Of a DNA stretch of 59,941 nt, positions 1 to 7,137 are shown piece after piece. The stretch spans positions 1-59,941 of the forward strand of contig JAFGQR010000188.1 in assembly GCA_016935555.1 (NCBI GenBank), in the 5' to 3' direction. The first letter of the stretch is position 1, and the number at the start of each line of letters is the position of its first letter. A program made the position numbers and the translations under genes. Origin of the DNA: Verrucomicrobiota bacterium. GTDB taxonomy: Bacteria > Verrucomicrobiota > Verrucomicrobiia > Limisphaerales > JAFGQR01. Below the pieces are notes generated by a model. The model saw nothing but the letters and a program-made list of their open reading frames with translations, had not been told where the DNA came from and did not search any database.

Positions 1-85
1 CTCAGTCGGCCCATAGAGCGCTGGGCGGCCCGCCCTCCCGGGCGGGTGCATTGCTCACCAGGAACCTGGTGAGCAATGCAGGTTA
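1..85. repeat. Palindromic intergenic element, copy A
   Basis: Two consecutive stem-loops are visible. The first pairs CCCGCCC with GGGCGGG around TCCC. The second is a perfect 15-bp inverted repeat (GCATTGCTCACCAGG, two bases, then its complement) at about 48-79. A closely similar element lies at 7054-7137. The outer end contains the TAA stop (83-85) of the minus-strand isomerase gene, so on that strand the hairpins follow the stop at once and could act as a transcription terminator, although no T-run is seen. The element may extend beyond the left edge of the window. Confidence 0.75.
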
Positions 86-1066
86 GTGGCCGAGCAACGC
101 TTTGCGGACGAGCCGTTGGGCCCGCATGGCGTCGCCGCTGCGGAGGACGGCCTGCACTTCGCGCGGGTCCAGGCGCGCGGTGGCGGCCGACAATGCCTCC
201 AGCCAGGCGATGGATTCGGTGGCGACGGCGACCTTGTTTTTTTCGCGGAAGGCGAACACGTCGAGGGAGAACCAGCCTTTGTAGCCGGTGCGTTCGAGCC
301 AGTGAAGGAACTCGATCCACTCGAGGGTATGGACGGATCCGGGGATCATGTCATCGTCCCAGAGGCGGTAGTTGTCGTTGAGGTGAAGGTGGAACAATTT
401 GTTGCCGAAGCGTTTCATGAGGGCGACGCATTCGGCGAGCGTCTCGTAACCCATGTTGGCGTGGCCGGTGTCGAGGTTGATTCCGACGTTGGGCTGGTTG
501 ACCTCGTTGACCAGGAGCAGGGTCTTGGCGGTGCTGCTCACCAGGATGTGGGTGCGGGGTTCTTTGGGCTTGAACTCGACGGAGATTTTGACTTTGGGGT
601 TATGTTCGGCGCACTCGCCGAGACCTTGGACGATCCAGTCGTAGGCTTTGAGGTAATCCATCTGGAACACGTAATCCCAGCCGTCGTGCCCGAACCACGG
701 GCTGACGTGGTTGCAGCCCGTACCAGCCGCCAGGTCCATCGCCACTTTCACACGCTCGATCGCATCCCGCCGGATTCCTTTGTCGGTGGAGGCAAACGTC
801 CCCCAACCCCACTTCGGGTTGGCCCAGATTTCGGGGATCACCCCCGCCAGTTCGAATCCGGCTTTGGCAATCTGCCGGACGCGTTCATGTTGATTGCGGT
901 CGTTGATATGCCAGCCGCCGATGACTTCGATGCCGGTGATGCCTTTCACCTTGCGGGCGTCGGCGAGCATTTCTTCGAACGAGCGTTGCGGGGTATAGCC
1001 TTGGAGGACGTAACGGTCGGCACAGGAACCGAAAAGGACGGCGATGGCGGCGTATTTATGTTTCAT
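83..1066 (-). CDS. Sugar phosphate isomerase/epimerase (xylose isomerase-like TIM barrel)
   Basis: This 327-residue cytosolic protein belongs to the AP-endonuclease-2/xylose isomerase-like TIM-barrel superfamily, which isomerises or epimerises sugars and sugar phosphates using a divalent metal. Likely metal-site segments appear in family order: ISVEFKPKEP, NLDTGHANMG, LFHLHLNDNY and FSLDVFAF. The ATG at 1066 (MKHKYAAIAVLF) is chosen because the upstream extension is proline-rich and low in complexity, while the protein from this Met begins with a typical first beta-strand. It overlaps the end of the upstream kinase gene by 11 bp and is the last gene of the five-gene operon. The substrate cannot be deduced; ketose-phosphate epimerisation would fit the neighbouring kinase and dehydrogenases. 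Confidence 0.85.
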   Translation of the reverse strand: MKHKYAAIAVLFGSCADRYVLQGYTPQRSFEEMLADARKVKGITGIEVIGGWHINDRNQHERVRQIAKAGFELAGVIPEIWANPKWGWGTFASTDKGIRRDAIERVKVAMDLAAGTGCNHVSPWFGHDGWDYVFQMDYLKAYDWIVQGLGECAEHNPKVKISVEFKPKEPRTHILVSSTAKTLLLVNEVNQPNVGINLDTGHANMGYETLAECVALMKRFGNKLFHLHLNDNYRLWDDDMIPGSVHTLEWIEFLHWLERTGYKGWFSLDVFAFREKNKVAVATESIAWLEALSAATARLDPREVQAVLRSGDAMRAQRLVRKALLGH

Positions 1067-2582
1067 GGGTGACGCGGGGTTGGGGGTGATGGATGGGATG
1101 CAGGGCGGGGTAAAGCGTTTCGTAGGTGGCGAATCGTTCCCGGTAACGGGCGGCCATGGCGGGGTCTGGCACATAGTCCCGGTCGATCACGACCGTCTGC
1201 TGGACGGCTTCGTCGAGGGAGCGATAGACGCCTGCGGCGGTGCCGGCCAGGAGGGCGGCGCCGAGGCAGGCGGATTCGCGGCAGCGCAGGGTGCGGATGG
1301 GGCGGTTGAGAATGTCTGCTTTGAGCTGGAGCCAGAGGCTGGACTTGGCGCCGCCGCCGGCGGCGGCGAGCTGGTCGAGGTGCAGGCCGCAGGACTGCAT
1401 GGTGTGGAGGTTGATGCGCAGTTCGAAGGTGAGGCCTTCGAGGATGGCCTTGGCGAGGTCGTGGCGTGTCGAGGCGAGCGTCAGGCCGACGATGGCGCCC
1501 CTGGCCTGCAGGTCGCACCGCGGGGTGCCGCTGCCGTTGAAATGCGGCAGGACCATCACCGGCGACGGCCCGGCCGGCATGGCCGCCTCGATGCGCGCGT
1601 ACGGGTCGGCTCCTTGCGCGCGGGCTTCGGCGGTTTCGGGGAGCCCGAAGTTCTCGCGGTACCATTTGAGCAGGATGCCGCCGACGTGGTTCAGGGCGAA
1701 CGTGAAATACAGGCCGTTTCCGGCGTGCAGGTAACAGGGGTAGTAACTGTCGAACATGGGACGCGTGAGCGCGGGCGACGGGAAGGCGGTGGACAGGACT
1801 TCGGCCGTGCCTGTGGACACCAGCCCGAGGCGCTCGCGCACAACACCCGCGCCGATGGCGGCGCACGTCTGGTCGTGTCCCCCCGCCACGAGCGGCAGGG
1901 TGGCAGGCAGGCCGAGGTCGCGGGCGAGTTCGGAGCGCAGGGTGCCGACGGGGGTTCCTGAGGGGACGGGTTGGGAGAGGCGGCCGGGGTCGAGGCCGAG
2001 CGCGGCGAGGATGTCGGGGCTCCAGGTGCGGGTGTGGAGGTCGAAGGCCATGGTGCGCGAGGCCATTGTGTGGTCGATCACGGCTTCCGCGCCGAGCTTG
2101 CCGAGGATGAAATCGGCGTAGGTGACGAATTTCCACGCGGCGTCGAACGCGGCCGGGGCGAGGTCGCGGAGAAGCAGGATCTTGGTGATCGAGTTCATCG
2201 GGTGCGGGCGCATGCCGGTGCGTTGGAACAGGGCGAAGGCGCCGCAGGCCGCCGCGCACGCCTCGGCGTGGCGGTGGGACCGGCAGTCCATGCCCAGGAT
2301 GGCCGGGTGGAGGGCGCGGAAGTCGCGGTCGACGGGAATGACGGCATCGCCCTGGACGGACACGCTGAGGGCAGCGAAGTCCCTGACGCGGCTGCGGGCG
2401 ACGGCTTCACGAAGGACGCCGCGTGCGATATGCCACACCTGCTCGGCATCCTGCTCGGCGGCTGTCGGTTCAGGGCGGCAGACGGGGTATTCGTCGAAGG
2501 CGTGGCCGAGGGGCAGGCCGGCGGGGTTGAAGACGATGGCTTTGGCGCCGGTGGTGCCGACATCGAGTCCGATCAGGTGCAT
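1056..2582 (-). CDS. FGGY-family carbohydrate kinase (xylulokinase-like)
   Basis: This 508-residue protein has the two-domain actin-fold architecture of FGGY sugar kinases and should phosphorylate a ketose or polyol with ATP in the cytosol. It shows the N-terminal phosphate-binding loop GLDVGTTGAKAIVFN (residues about 4-18), the substrate-side GGHDQTCAAIGAG, and the C-terminal adenosine motif AAGGGAKSSLWLQLKADILN. Length matches the family (about 480-520). The ATG at 2582 (MHLIGLDVG) is the only one that starts the conserved first strand; the same frame stays open upstream but only as low-complexity translation. It overlaps the SAF-oxidoreductase gene by 10 bp and the epimerase gene by 11 bp. 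FGGY specificity (xylulose, ribulose, erythritol, fuculose, glycerol) cannot be read reliably from sequence, so no symbol is given. Confidence 0.88.
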   Translation of the reverse strand: MHLIGLDVGTTGAKAIVFNPAGLPLGHAFDEYPVCRPEPTAAEQDAEQVWHIARGVLREAVARSRVRDFAALSVSVQGDAVIPVDRDFRALHPAILGMDCRSHRHAEACAAACGAFALFQRTGMRPHPMNSITKILLLRDLAPAAFDAAWKFVTYADFILGKLGAEAVIDHTMASRTMAFDLHTRTWSPDILAALGLDPGRLSQPVPSGTPVGTLRSELARDLGLPATLPLVAGGHDQTCAAIGAGVVRERLGLVSTGTAEVLSTAFPSPALTRPMFDSYYPCYLHAGNGLYFTFALNHVGGILLKWYRENFGLPETAEARAQGADPYARIEAAMPAGPSPVMVLPHFNGSGTPRCDLQARGAIVGLTLASTRHDLAKAILEGLTFELRINLHTMQSCGLHLDQLAAAGGGAKSSLWLQLKADILNRPIRTLRCRESACLGAALLAGTAAGVYRSLDEAVQQTVVIDRDYVPDPAMAARYRERFATYETLYPALHPIHHPQPRVTHET

Positions 2583-3862
2583 AGCCGGTCCTGGAGTCGG
2601 CGCAGTTGGAGGAGGAGCGTTTCGGGGATATGTTGCAGGTCGTCGTAGCGGAGGGCTTGGCCGGCCGGGACATCGCGCGCGAGGACGCACCCTTTTGCGA
2701 GCCCGAGCGGGAGGAGGTGGTCGCGGCGTGCGGCGGCGGCGGTATCGATCGAGCCGCGGTAAGAGTATTCGCCGATGGCATCGAGCGTATCGCCGGCCTT
2801 CAGGTATTTCTTGGCGACGGCGATGCATTCGGAGACGGGGTGGGGGAGGGGGTGGCCGGAGGATTCGCCGTAGAGGACGGCCTGAACGGCGGTGAGGGGC
2901 ACTTCGATGCTGCACAGGTGGTAGGGGCGGAAGAGGAGGTAGTTGGGGCCGTGGCCCATGTCGCGCTGGATCAGTCCGCGCTTGAGCCGGGGTTGGTCGG
3001 TGGTGAACACGACGAACACGCCCGGGTGGACTCCGATCGCGAAATCGACGACGCCTTTTTGGTTGAGCACGCCGCCCTGGGTTTTCGGGCAGAACACATG
3101 GTGCAGCGTGTCGCGTGTGGCCCGGGCGCCGTGCATGCCGCGCACGTCGGGCACCAGGCCGGTGCAGTTGGACACGCTGCACATCTCCACGGCCGTCTTC
3201 GACCCGTCCACGAACTCGCACAGCATGCGCGCGCTCATGTCGCGCGCTTTCGCCTTGGCGGCCAGGACGTCCGGGGTGGCGGTGATGTCCAGCGGGTTGT
3301 TTTTGCCCTTGCCGGCTGCGACGACTTCGAATCCGAGGGCGGTGGCGAACCGGTAGAGTTCCAGGATGGCGGCGGGCTCGTCGCCGGCGGCCAGCGAATA
3401 CACGACCCCGGCGTCGCCGGCCAGGCGGCGCAGGACGGGGCCGACGGTGACGTCGCATTCGACGTTCATCATCACGATGTGTTTTCTGGCGTGGATGGCG
3501 TCCAGCGCGATCGCCACTCCCAGTTCGGGCGAGCCGGTGGCATCCACCACCACCTGCACCTCCGGCAGCGCCGTCGTCAGCCGCCAGTCCGTCGCCGCCA
3601 CCCGCCGCCCGGCCGCGATCGCCTGCGCCGCCGCCTCGGGGGTGCTGACCCGCACGACGCGAGCCGGGTCGACCTCTGCCAGGCGATAGGCCAGTTCGGC
3701 GCGCTCGAAGGTCACATCCACCACGATTGGGATGCGGACCCCTTTCATCAATTGCGTCTGGCACAGGATCTCCTGGCCCATCTGGCCGGCCCCGATCAGC
3801 CCGAGGATCACAGGCGCGCCCCGGGCTTCGCGTTCGAGGAGGCGTTCGTTCAGCGCGTTCAT
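2573..3862 (-). CDS. Homoserine dehydrogenase-like oxidoreductase with SAF domain (COG4091 type)
   Basis: This 429-residue protein has an N-terminal NAD(P)-binding Rossmann domain (GLIGAGQMGQEI at about residues 21-32; VVDATGSPELG at about 105-115). A middle catalytic region carries GKGKNNPLDITATP, and a C-terminal SAF-like segment (KGCVLARDVPAGQALRYDDL, about residues 383-402) follows. The arrangement matches the family usually named 'predicted homoserine dehydrogenase, C-terminal SAF domain', whose members often sit in sugar or polyol operons rather than amino-acid operons. Some databases call it a flagellar FlgA-like protein because of SAF; nothing flagellar is nearby. It starts 3 nt after the ADH stop and overlaps the kinase start. 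A redox or rearrangement step on a sugar or sugar phosphate is inferred from context only. Confidence 0.8.
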   Translation of the reverse strand: MNALNERLLEREARGAPVILGLIGAGQMGQEILCQTQLMKGVRIPIVVDVTFERAELAYRLAEVDPARVVRVSTPEAAAQAIAAGRRVAATDWRLTTALPEVQVVVDATGSPELGVAIALDAIHARKHIVMMNVECDVTVGPVLRRLAGDAGVVYSLAAGDEPAAILELYRFATALGFEVVAAGKGKNNPLDITATPDVLAAKAKARDMSARMLCEFVDGSKTAVEMCSVSNCTGLVPDVRGMHGARATRDTLHHVFCPKTQGGVLNQKGVVDFAIGVHPGVFVVFTTDQPRLKRGLIQRDMGHGPNYLLFRPYHLCSIEVPLTAVQAVLYGESSGHPLPHPVSECIAVAKKYLKAGDTLDAIGEYSYRGSIDTAAAARRDHLLPLGLAKGCVLARDVPAGQALRYDDLQHIPETLLLQLRRLQDRLCT

Positions 3863-3865
3863 GGC

Positions 3866-4909
3866 TTAGTCCGGTTCCACCATCACCTTCAGCGCCTCGC
3901 CCGACGCCGCCAGTGCGAACGCCTCCGCCGCCTTCGACAGCGGGCGGGTGTGGGTGACGAACGGCGCGGCCTTCACCACGCCCCGCGCCAGGATTCGCAG
4001 CGCCTCCTCGTGAACACTCGGGTGGTATGAAAACGCGCCCATCACCACCTGCTCGCCGTAGTGAATCCGGTTCGCGTTGAGGCTGACCATCGGATCGGAT
4101 TTCGGCAGCCCCCCGAACACCACGATCCGCCCGCCCCGCCGCGCCATCTCCACCGCCTGCCCCTGCGTCGCCCCCACCGGATTGGCGCAAACCACCACGT
4201 CCGCCCCCAGACCGTCCGTCAGGCGAATCACCTCGGCAACCAGATCGTCCCGGGCCGCGTCCATGACCGCGTCCGGCCCGAACGTGGCGGCGCGCCGGCG
4301 GCGATTCGGGTTGGGTTCGGCGATGAGGACGCGTGCGCCGCGGGCGTGTGCGACGACGGCGTGCAGGCAGCCGATCGGGCCGGCGCCGAGCACCACCACC
4401 GTCTCGCCGAGGCGGGTTTCGCATTTATGGTGGGCGGCGAGGACGGAGGCGAGGGTTTCGGCCAGTGCCCCTTCATGGAACCCGAGGGTTTGGGGCAACT
4501 GGTGGACGACCCCGTTGCGCAGGACGTCGCCGCTCAGCAGCACCTTCTCTGCGAACCCGCCGTCCAGGCCCGGGGTGATGCCCAGCAGTCTCAAGTGCGT
4601 GCAGAGGTTGAACCAGCCGCGGCGGCAGTAGTCACAGGTGCCGCAGTGGATGTCGGGCGCCACGGCCAGCCGGTCGCCCACGCGGAAGCCCGAGACCGCC
4701 GGTCCCACCGCGACCACCTCGCCGGCCAGCTCGTGTCCCTGCACCATGGCCGCCACCCCGGCGGGCGGGCCCTCGCGCCACCGCCGCAAGTCCGAACCGC
4801 ACACCCCGCAGGCTCTCATCCTGAGGACGAGGCCGTCCGGAGGCGCGACCGGGTCCGGCACATGGCGGAGTTCGACGCTTTGGGGGCCGACGAGGCAGGC
4901 GGCATTCAT
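3866..4909 (-). CDS. Zinc-dependent medium-chain alcohol/polyol dehydrogenase
   Basis: This 347-residue protein is a classic zinc MDR dehydrogenase. Its features are the catalytic-zinc cysteine segment ACGVCGSDLRRW, the GHELAGEVVAVG motif, the structural-zinc cysteine cluster CGTCDYCRRGWFNLC, and the Rossmann motif VVLGAGPIGCLHAVV. The family oxidises secondary alcohols of sugars and polyols (sorbitol, arabitol, threonine, galactitol types) with NAD(P)+. The ATG at 4909 overlaps the TGA of the upstream SIS gene in an ATGA arrangement, which supports translational coupling and this start; the frame is open far upstream only as a shadow of the SIS gene. Together with the kinase it suggests oxidation of a polyol to a ketose followed by phosphorylation. 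Confidence 0.88.
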   Translation of the reverse strand: MNAACLVGPQSVELRHVPDPVAPPDGLVLRMRACGVCGSDLRRWREGPPAGVAAMVQGHELAGEVVAVGPAVSGFRVGDRLAVAPDIHCGTCDYCRRGWFNLCTHLRLLGITPGLDGGFAEKVLLSGDVLRNGVVHQLPQTLGFHEGALAETLASVLAAHHKCETRLGETVVVLGAGPIGCLHAVVAHARGARVLIAEPNPNRRRRAATFGPDAVMDAARDDLVAEVIRLTDGLGADVVVCANPVGATQGQAVEMARRGGRIVVFGGLPKSDPMVSLNANRIHYGEQVVMGAFSYHPSVHEEALRILARGVVKAAPFVTHTRPLSKAAEAFALAASGEALKVMVEPD

Positions 4910-5607
4910 CGGGCAACGCGCGGTTTCCGGGCCGGGCGCGCGCGGTGGCGCGGGGGGGGTGGTGGCGACGCGCGGGGGGCGGTTTTGGCCAGGCGTAGGC
5001 CGACGGCGCCGGCGGGGTGGATGAGGGCGAACTGGCGCCGGGTGTAGCGGGTCAGGCGCATCAGGGCGATGCACACGGCGTCGAAGACGGCAATGACCGC
5101 CATGGTGCTGGCGGTGGCCAGCATGTTGAACGGGTCCGGCTCGCGGGCCACGGCGACCTTCAGCACCACATTGCTGCGCCGCCCCAGGACGCTGCCCGCG
5201 TTCTCCGTCACCCCAATCAGCGTGGCGCCCTTCGCCCGGATCGCGCCCAGGAGATCCACGATTTCGCGCGTGCCGCCCCCCTTGGAGATCGCCACCACCA
5301 CATCCCCGCGCTGCACCGCCCCCAGCCCGCCATGCACCGCGTCCCCCGGCGCCAAAAACGCCGCCGGCCGCTCCACACAGCAAAGCGAATGCGCAATTTT
5401 CCGCGCGGCGGCCATCGAGGTGCCGCATCCCGTGGTGAAGATCTTGCCGCGGCAGCGGGCGAGCAGGCGGACGCACCGTTCCAGCGCCGCCGGATCCACG
5501 ACGCGCGCCAGGCGCCGCACCGCCGCGCCCTCGGTTTCCCACACGTGCCGGGCGATGTCCCAGACCTCGCCGCCGGACAAACGAGACAGGCTTTGTCGCG
5601 CTTTCAT
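4906..5607 (-). CDS. SIS-domain sugar-phosphate isomerase (KdsD/GutQ-like, no CBS domains)
   Basis: This 233-residue protein contains a single SIS domain with the phosphosugar loop FTTGCGTSMAAARKIAHSL (about residues 56-74) and VVVAISKGGGTREIVDLLG (about 102-120). These resemble arabinose-5-phosphate isomerases and other aldose/ketose phosphate isomerases. KdsD-type enzymes are about 320 residues because of two C-terminal CBS domains; these are absent here, and the protein ends in a Pro/Arg-rich tail of about 30 residues. It is the first gene of the operon, so the promoter should lie in 5608-5821. An isomerase in an unusual sugar pathway is more likely than a role in Kdo synthesis, judging from the neighbours. 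Confidence 0.8.
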   Translation of the reverse strand: MKARQSLSRLSGGEVWDIARHVWETEGAAVRRLARVVDPAALERCVRLLARCRGKIFTTGCGTSMAAARKIAHSLCCVERPAAFLAPGDAVHGGLGAVQRGDVVVAISKGGGTREIVDLLGAIRAKGATLIGVTENAGSVLGRRSNVVLKVAVAREPDPFNMLATASTMAVIAVFDAVCIALMRLTRYTRRQFALIHPAGAVGLRLAKTAPRASPPPPPRHRARPARKPRVAR

Positions 5608-5821
5608 TGGAGCCTGGGGATTTTAGGCATCCGCCCGGGAACAGCCCAGAAAATTATTTCACGCCGAAAAACCTGGAAAGCCGAACCGCGAGCGGACAGA
5701 CTGGGGGCATCGACGCGCGGCGCGGGATGCGTCACGCGGGACTTGTGAACTGTGAACTGCGAAACGCGAAGGCGGGCTCTGGCATTTGCGGGTTGGCCGG
5801 GGGCGTTTCCGGGATTGGGCA
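5608..5821. promoter_or_regulatory. Divergent promoter region between sugar operon and lactonase gene
   Basis: These 214 bp separate two genes transcribed away from each other, so both promoters should be here. The stretch is more AT-rich near 5650-5680 than its surroundings. It includes a short direct repeat of GTGAACT near 5744-5758. I could not assign reliable -35/-10 boxes or an operator. Confidence 0.4.
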
Positions 5822-6994
5822 ATGACCATGAATCTTTCCATGCTTTTCGGTGCTGCCGGGCTTTCGCTGGTGCTTGGGGCTGACCTGACCGCCGCCCCGG
5901 CTCGCGCGCCGTCGACGGCGGCGAAGGGGCGCCGGGTTTATTTCGGCACCTACACGGGGCCGGTCAGCGAGGGCATTTACATGAGCCGGCTGGAACTGGG
6001 CACGGGGAAGCTGACGGAGCCGGTGTTGGCGGCCAAGGCGGTGAACCCGAGCTTTCTGGCGCCGCATCCTCACCGGGAATTCCTGTATGCGGTGGGGGAG
6101 GTCTGGAGCGGGCCGAAGAAGGGGACGGTGACGGCGTTCAGGATTGAGGCATCGACCGGCGCGCTGACCGAGTTGAACCAGCAGCCCTCCGGGGGCGCGG
6201 GGCCATGTCATCTGAGTCTCGACCGGACCGGCAAGCACCTGATGGTCGCCAATTACGGCGGGGGCAGCATCGCCGTGCTGCCCGTGCTTGAGGACGGCAG
6301 TCTGGGGGAGGCCACGGCCTTCGTGCAGCACACCGGGTCCAGCATCCATCCCCAGCGGCAGAAGGAACCCCACGCGCACGGCATTTACACCGATGCGGCC
6401 GCCCGGTTCGTGTTTGTGCCCGACCTCGGCTTGGACAAGGTGATGATCTATCGTCTCGAGGCCGGCAAGCTCATCGCCCACGATCCCCCGTTCGCCCGCG
6501 TCCGGCCCGGGGCGGGCCCGCGGCATTTCGCGCTGCATCCGTCCGAACGCTTTGCTTACGTCATCAACGAGCTGGATTCAACCGTCACCGGGTTTCGCTA
6601 CGACGCCCAGCGTGGCGTCCTGCAGGGGATGCAGAGCGTCTCCACGCTCCCGAAAGGGTTTGACGGGAAGAACACCACGGCGGAAATCGAGGTGCATCCC
6701 ACGGGCAAGTTCTTGTATGGCTCGAACCGCGGGCACGACAGTCTTGCGGTTTACTCGATGACGCCGGAGACGGGGATGCTCACGCTTGTCGAGCACGAGC
6801 CGACCCTGGGCAAGACGCCGCGCGGTTTTGGGATTGATCCGGCGGGGCGCTGGCTGGTTGCGGCCAACCAGCAGTCCGACACCGTGGTCGTGTTCCGGAT
6901 CGACCCGCAGACGGGCGCCCTGGAACCCACGGGCCAGACGCTCAAGGTGGGCGCGCCGGTCTGCGTGATGTTCCTGCCGTGGACGGGTCCGTAG
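5822..6994 (+). CDS. Secreted lactonase-type seven-bladed beta-propeller protein (6-phosphogluconolactonase-like family)
   Basis: This 390-residue protein has an N-terminal hydrophobic signal sequence (MTMNLSMLFGAAGLSLVL, then an AXA-like site) and seven propeller blades. The blade motifs are characteristic of the Lgl family: YFGTYTGPVSEGIY, LMVANYGGGSIAVLPV, PHAHGIYTDA, GPRHFALHPSERFAYVINEL, FLYGSNRGHDSLAVY and WLVAANQQSDTVVVFRID. Cytosolic members hydrolyse 6-phosphogluconolactone. Exported members are common in Verrucomicrobia and Planctomycetes and may act on other sugar lactones. Start is ATG 5822 or 5828; I chose the first. The gene is monocistronic, divergent from the sugar operon and followed by a GC hairpin. 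Confidence 0.88.
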   Translation: MTMNLSMLFGAAGLSLVLGADLTAAPARAPSTAAKGRRVYFGTYTGPVSEGIYMSRLELGTGKLTEPVLAAKAVNPSFLAPHPHREFLYAVGEVWSGPKKGTVTAFRIEASTGALTELNQQPSGGAGPCHLSLDRTGKHLMVANYGGGSIAVLPVLEDGSLGEATAFVQHTGSSIHPQRQKEPHAHGIYTDAAARFVFVPDLGLDKVMIYRLEAGKLIAHDPPFARVRPGAGPRHFALHPSERFAYVINELDSTVTGFRYDAQRGVLQGMQSVSTLPKGFDGKNTTAEIEVHPTGKFLYGSNRGHDSLAVYSMTPETGMLTLVEHEPTLGKTPRGFGIDPAGRWLVAANQQSDTVVVFRIDPQTGALEPTGQTLKVGAPVCVMFLPWTGP

Positions 6995-7010
6995 CCGGGA
7001 GGGGCGCAGA

Positions 7011-7026
7011 GCGGGGCTGGCCCCGC
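7011..7026 (+). terminator. GC-rich hairpin after the lactonase gene
   Basis: GCGGGG, a CTGG loop and CCCCGC form a perfect short stem-loop 17 bp after the lactonase stop. There is no downstream T-run, so a terminator role is inferred from position. Confidence 0.4.
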
Positions 7027-7053
7027 CCGAGCGCCAAAGCACTCTGTTGCGAG

Positions 7054-7137
7054 CTCAGTCGGCTCATAGAGCGCTGGGCGGCCCGCCCTCCCGGCGGGTG
7101 CATTTCTCAACCGGAACCTGGGTAGAAATGCGGGCTA
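7054..7137. repeat. Palindromic intergenic element, copy B
   Basis: This copy is strongly similar to 1-85, starting from CTCAGTCGG and continuing through CATAGAGCGCTGGGCGGC. It has a CCCGCC/GGCGGG stem and a second hairpin whose arms begin GCATTTCTC and end GAAATGC (about 7100-7131). Compared with copy A, one base pair of the outer stem changes from G-C to T-A on both arms, a compensatory change. The inner stem has several mismatches. The end of the element contains the TAG stop (7135-7137) of the giant minus-strand gene, and it lies between two converging genes. Confidence 0.75.
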
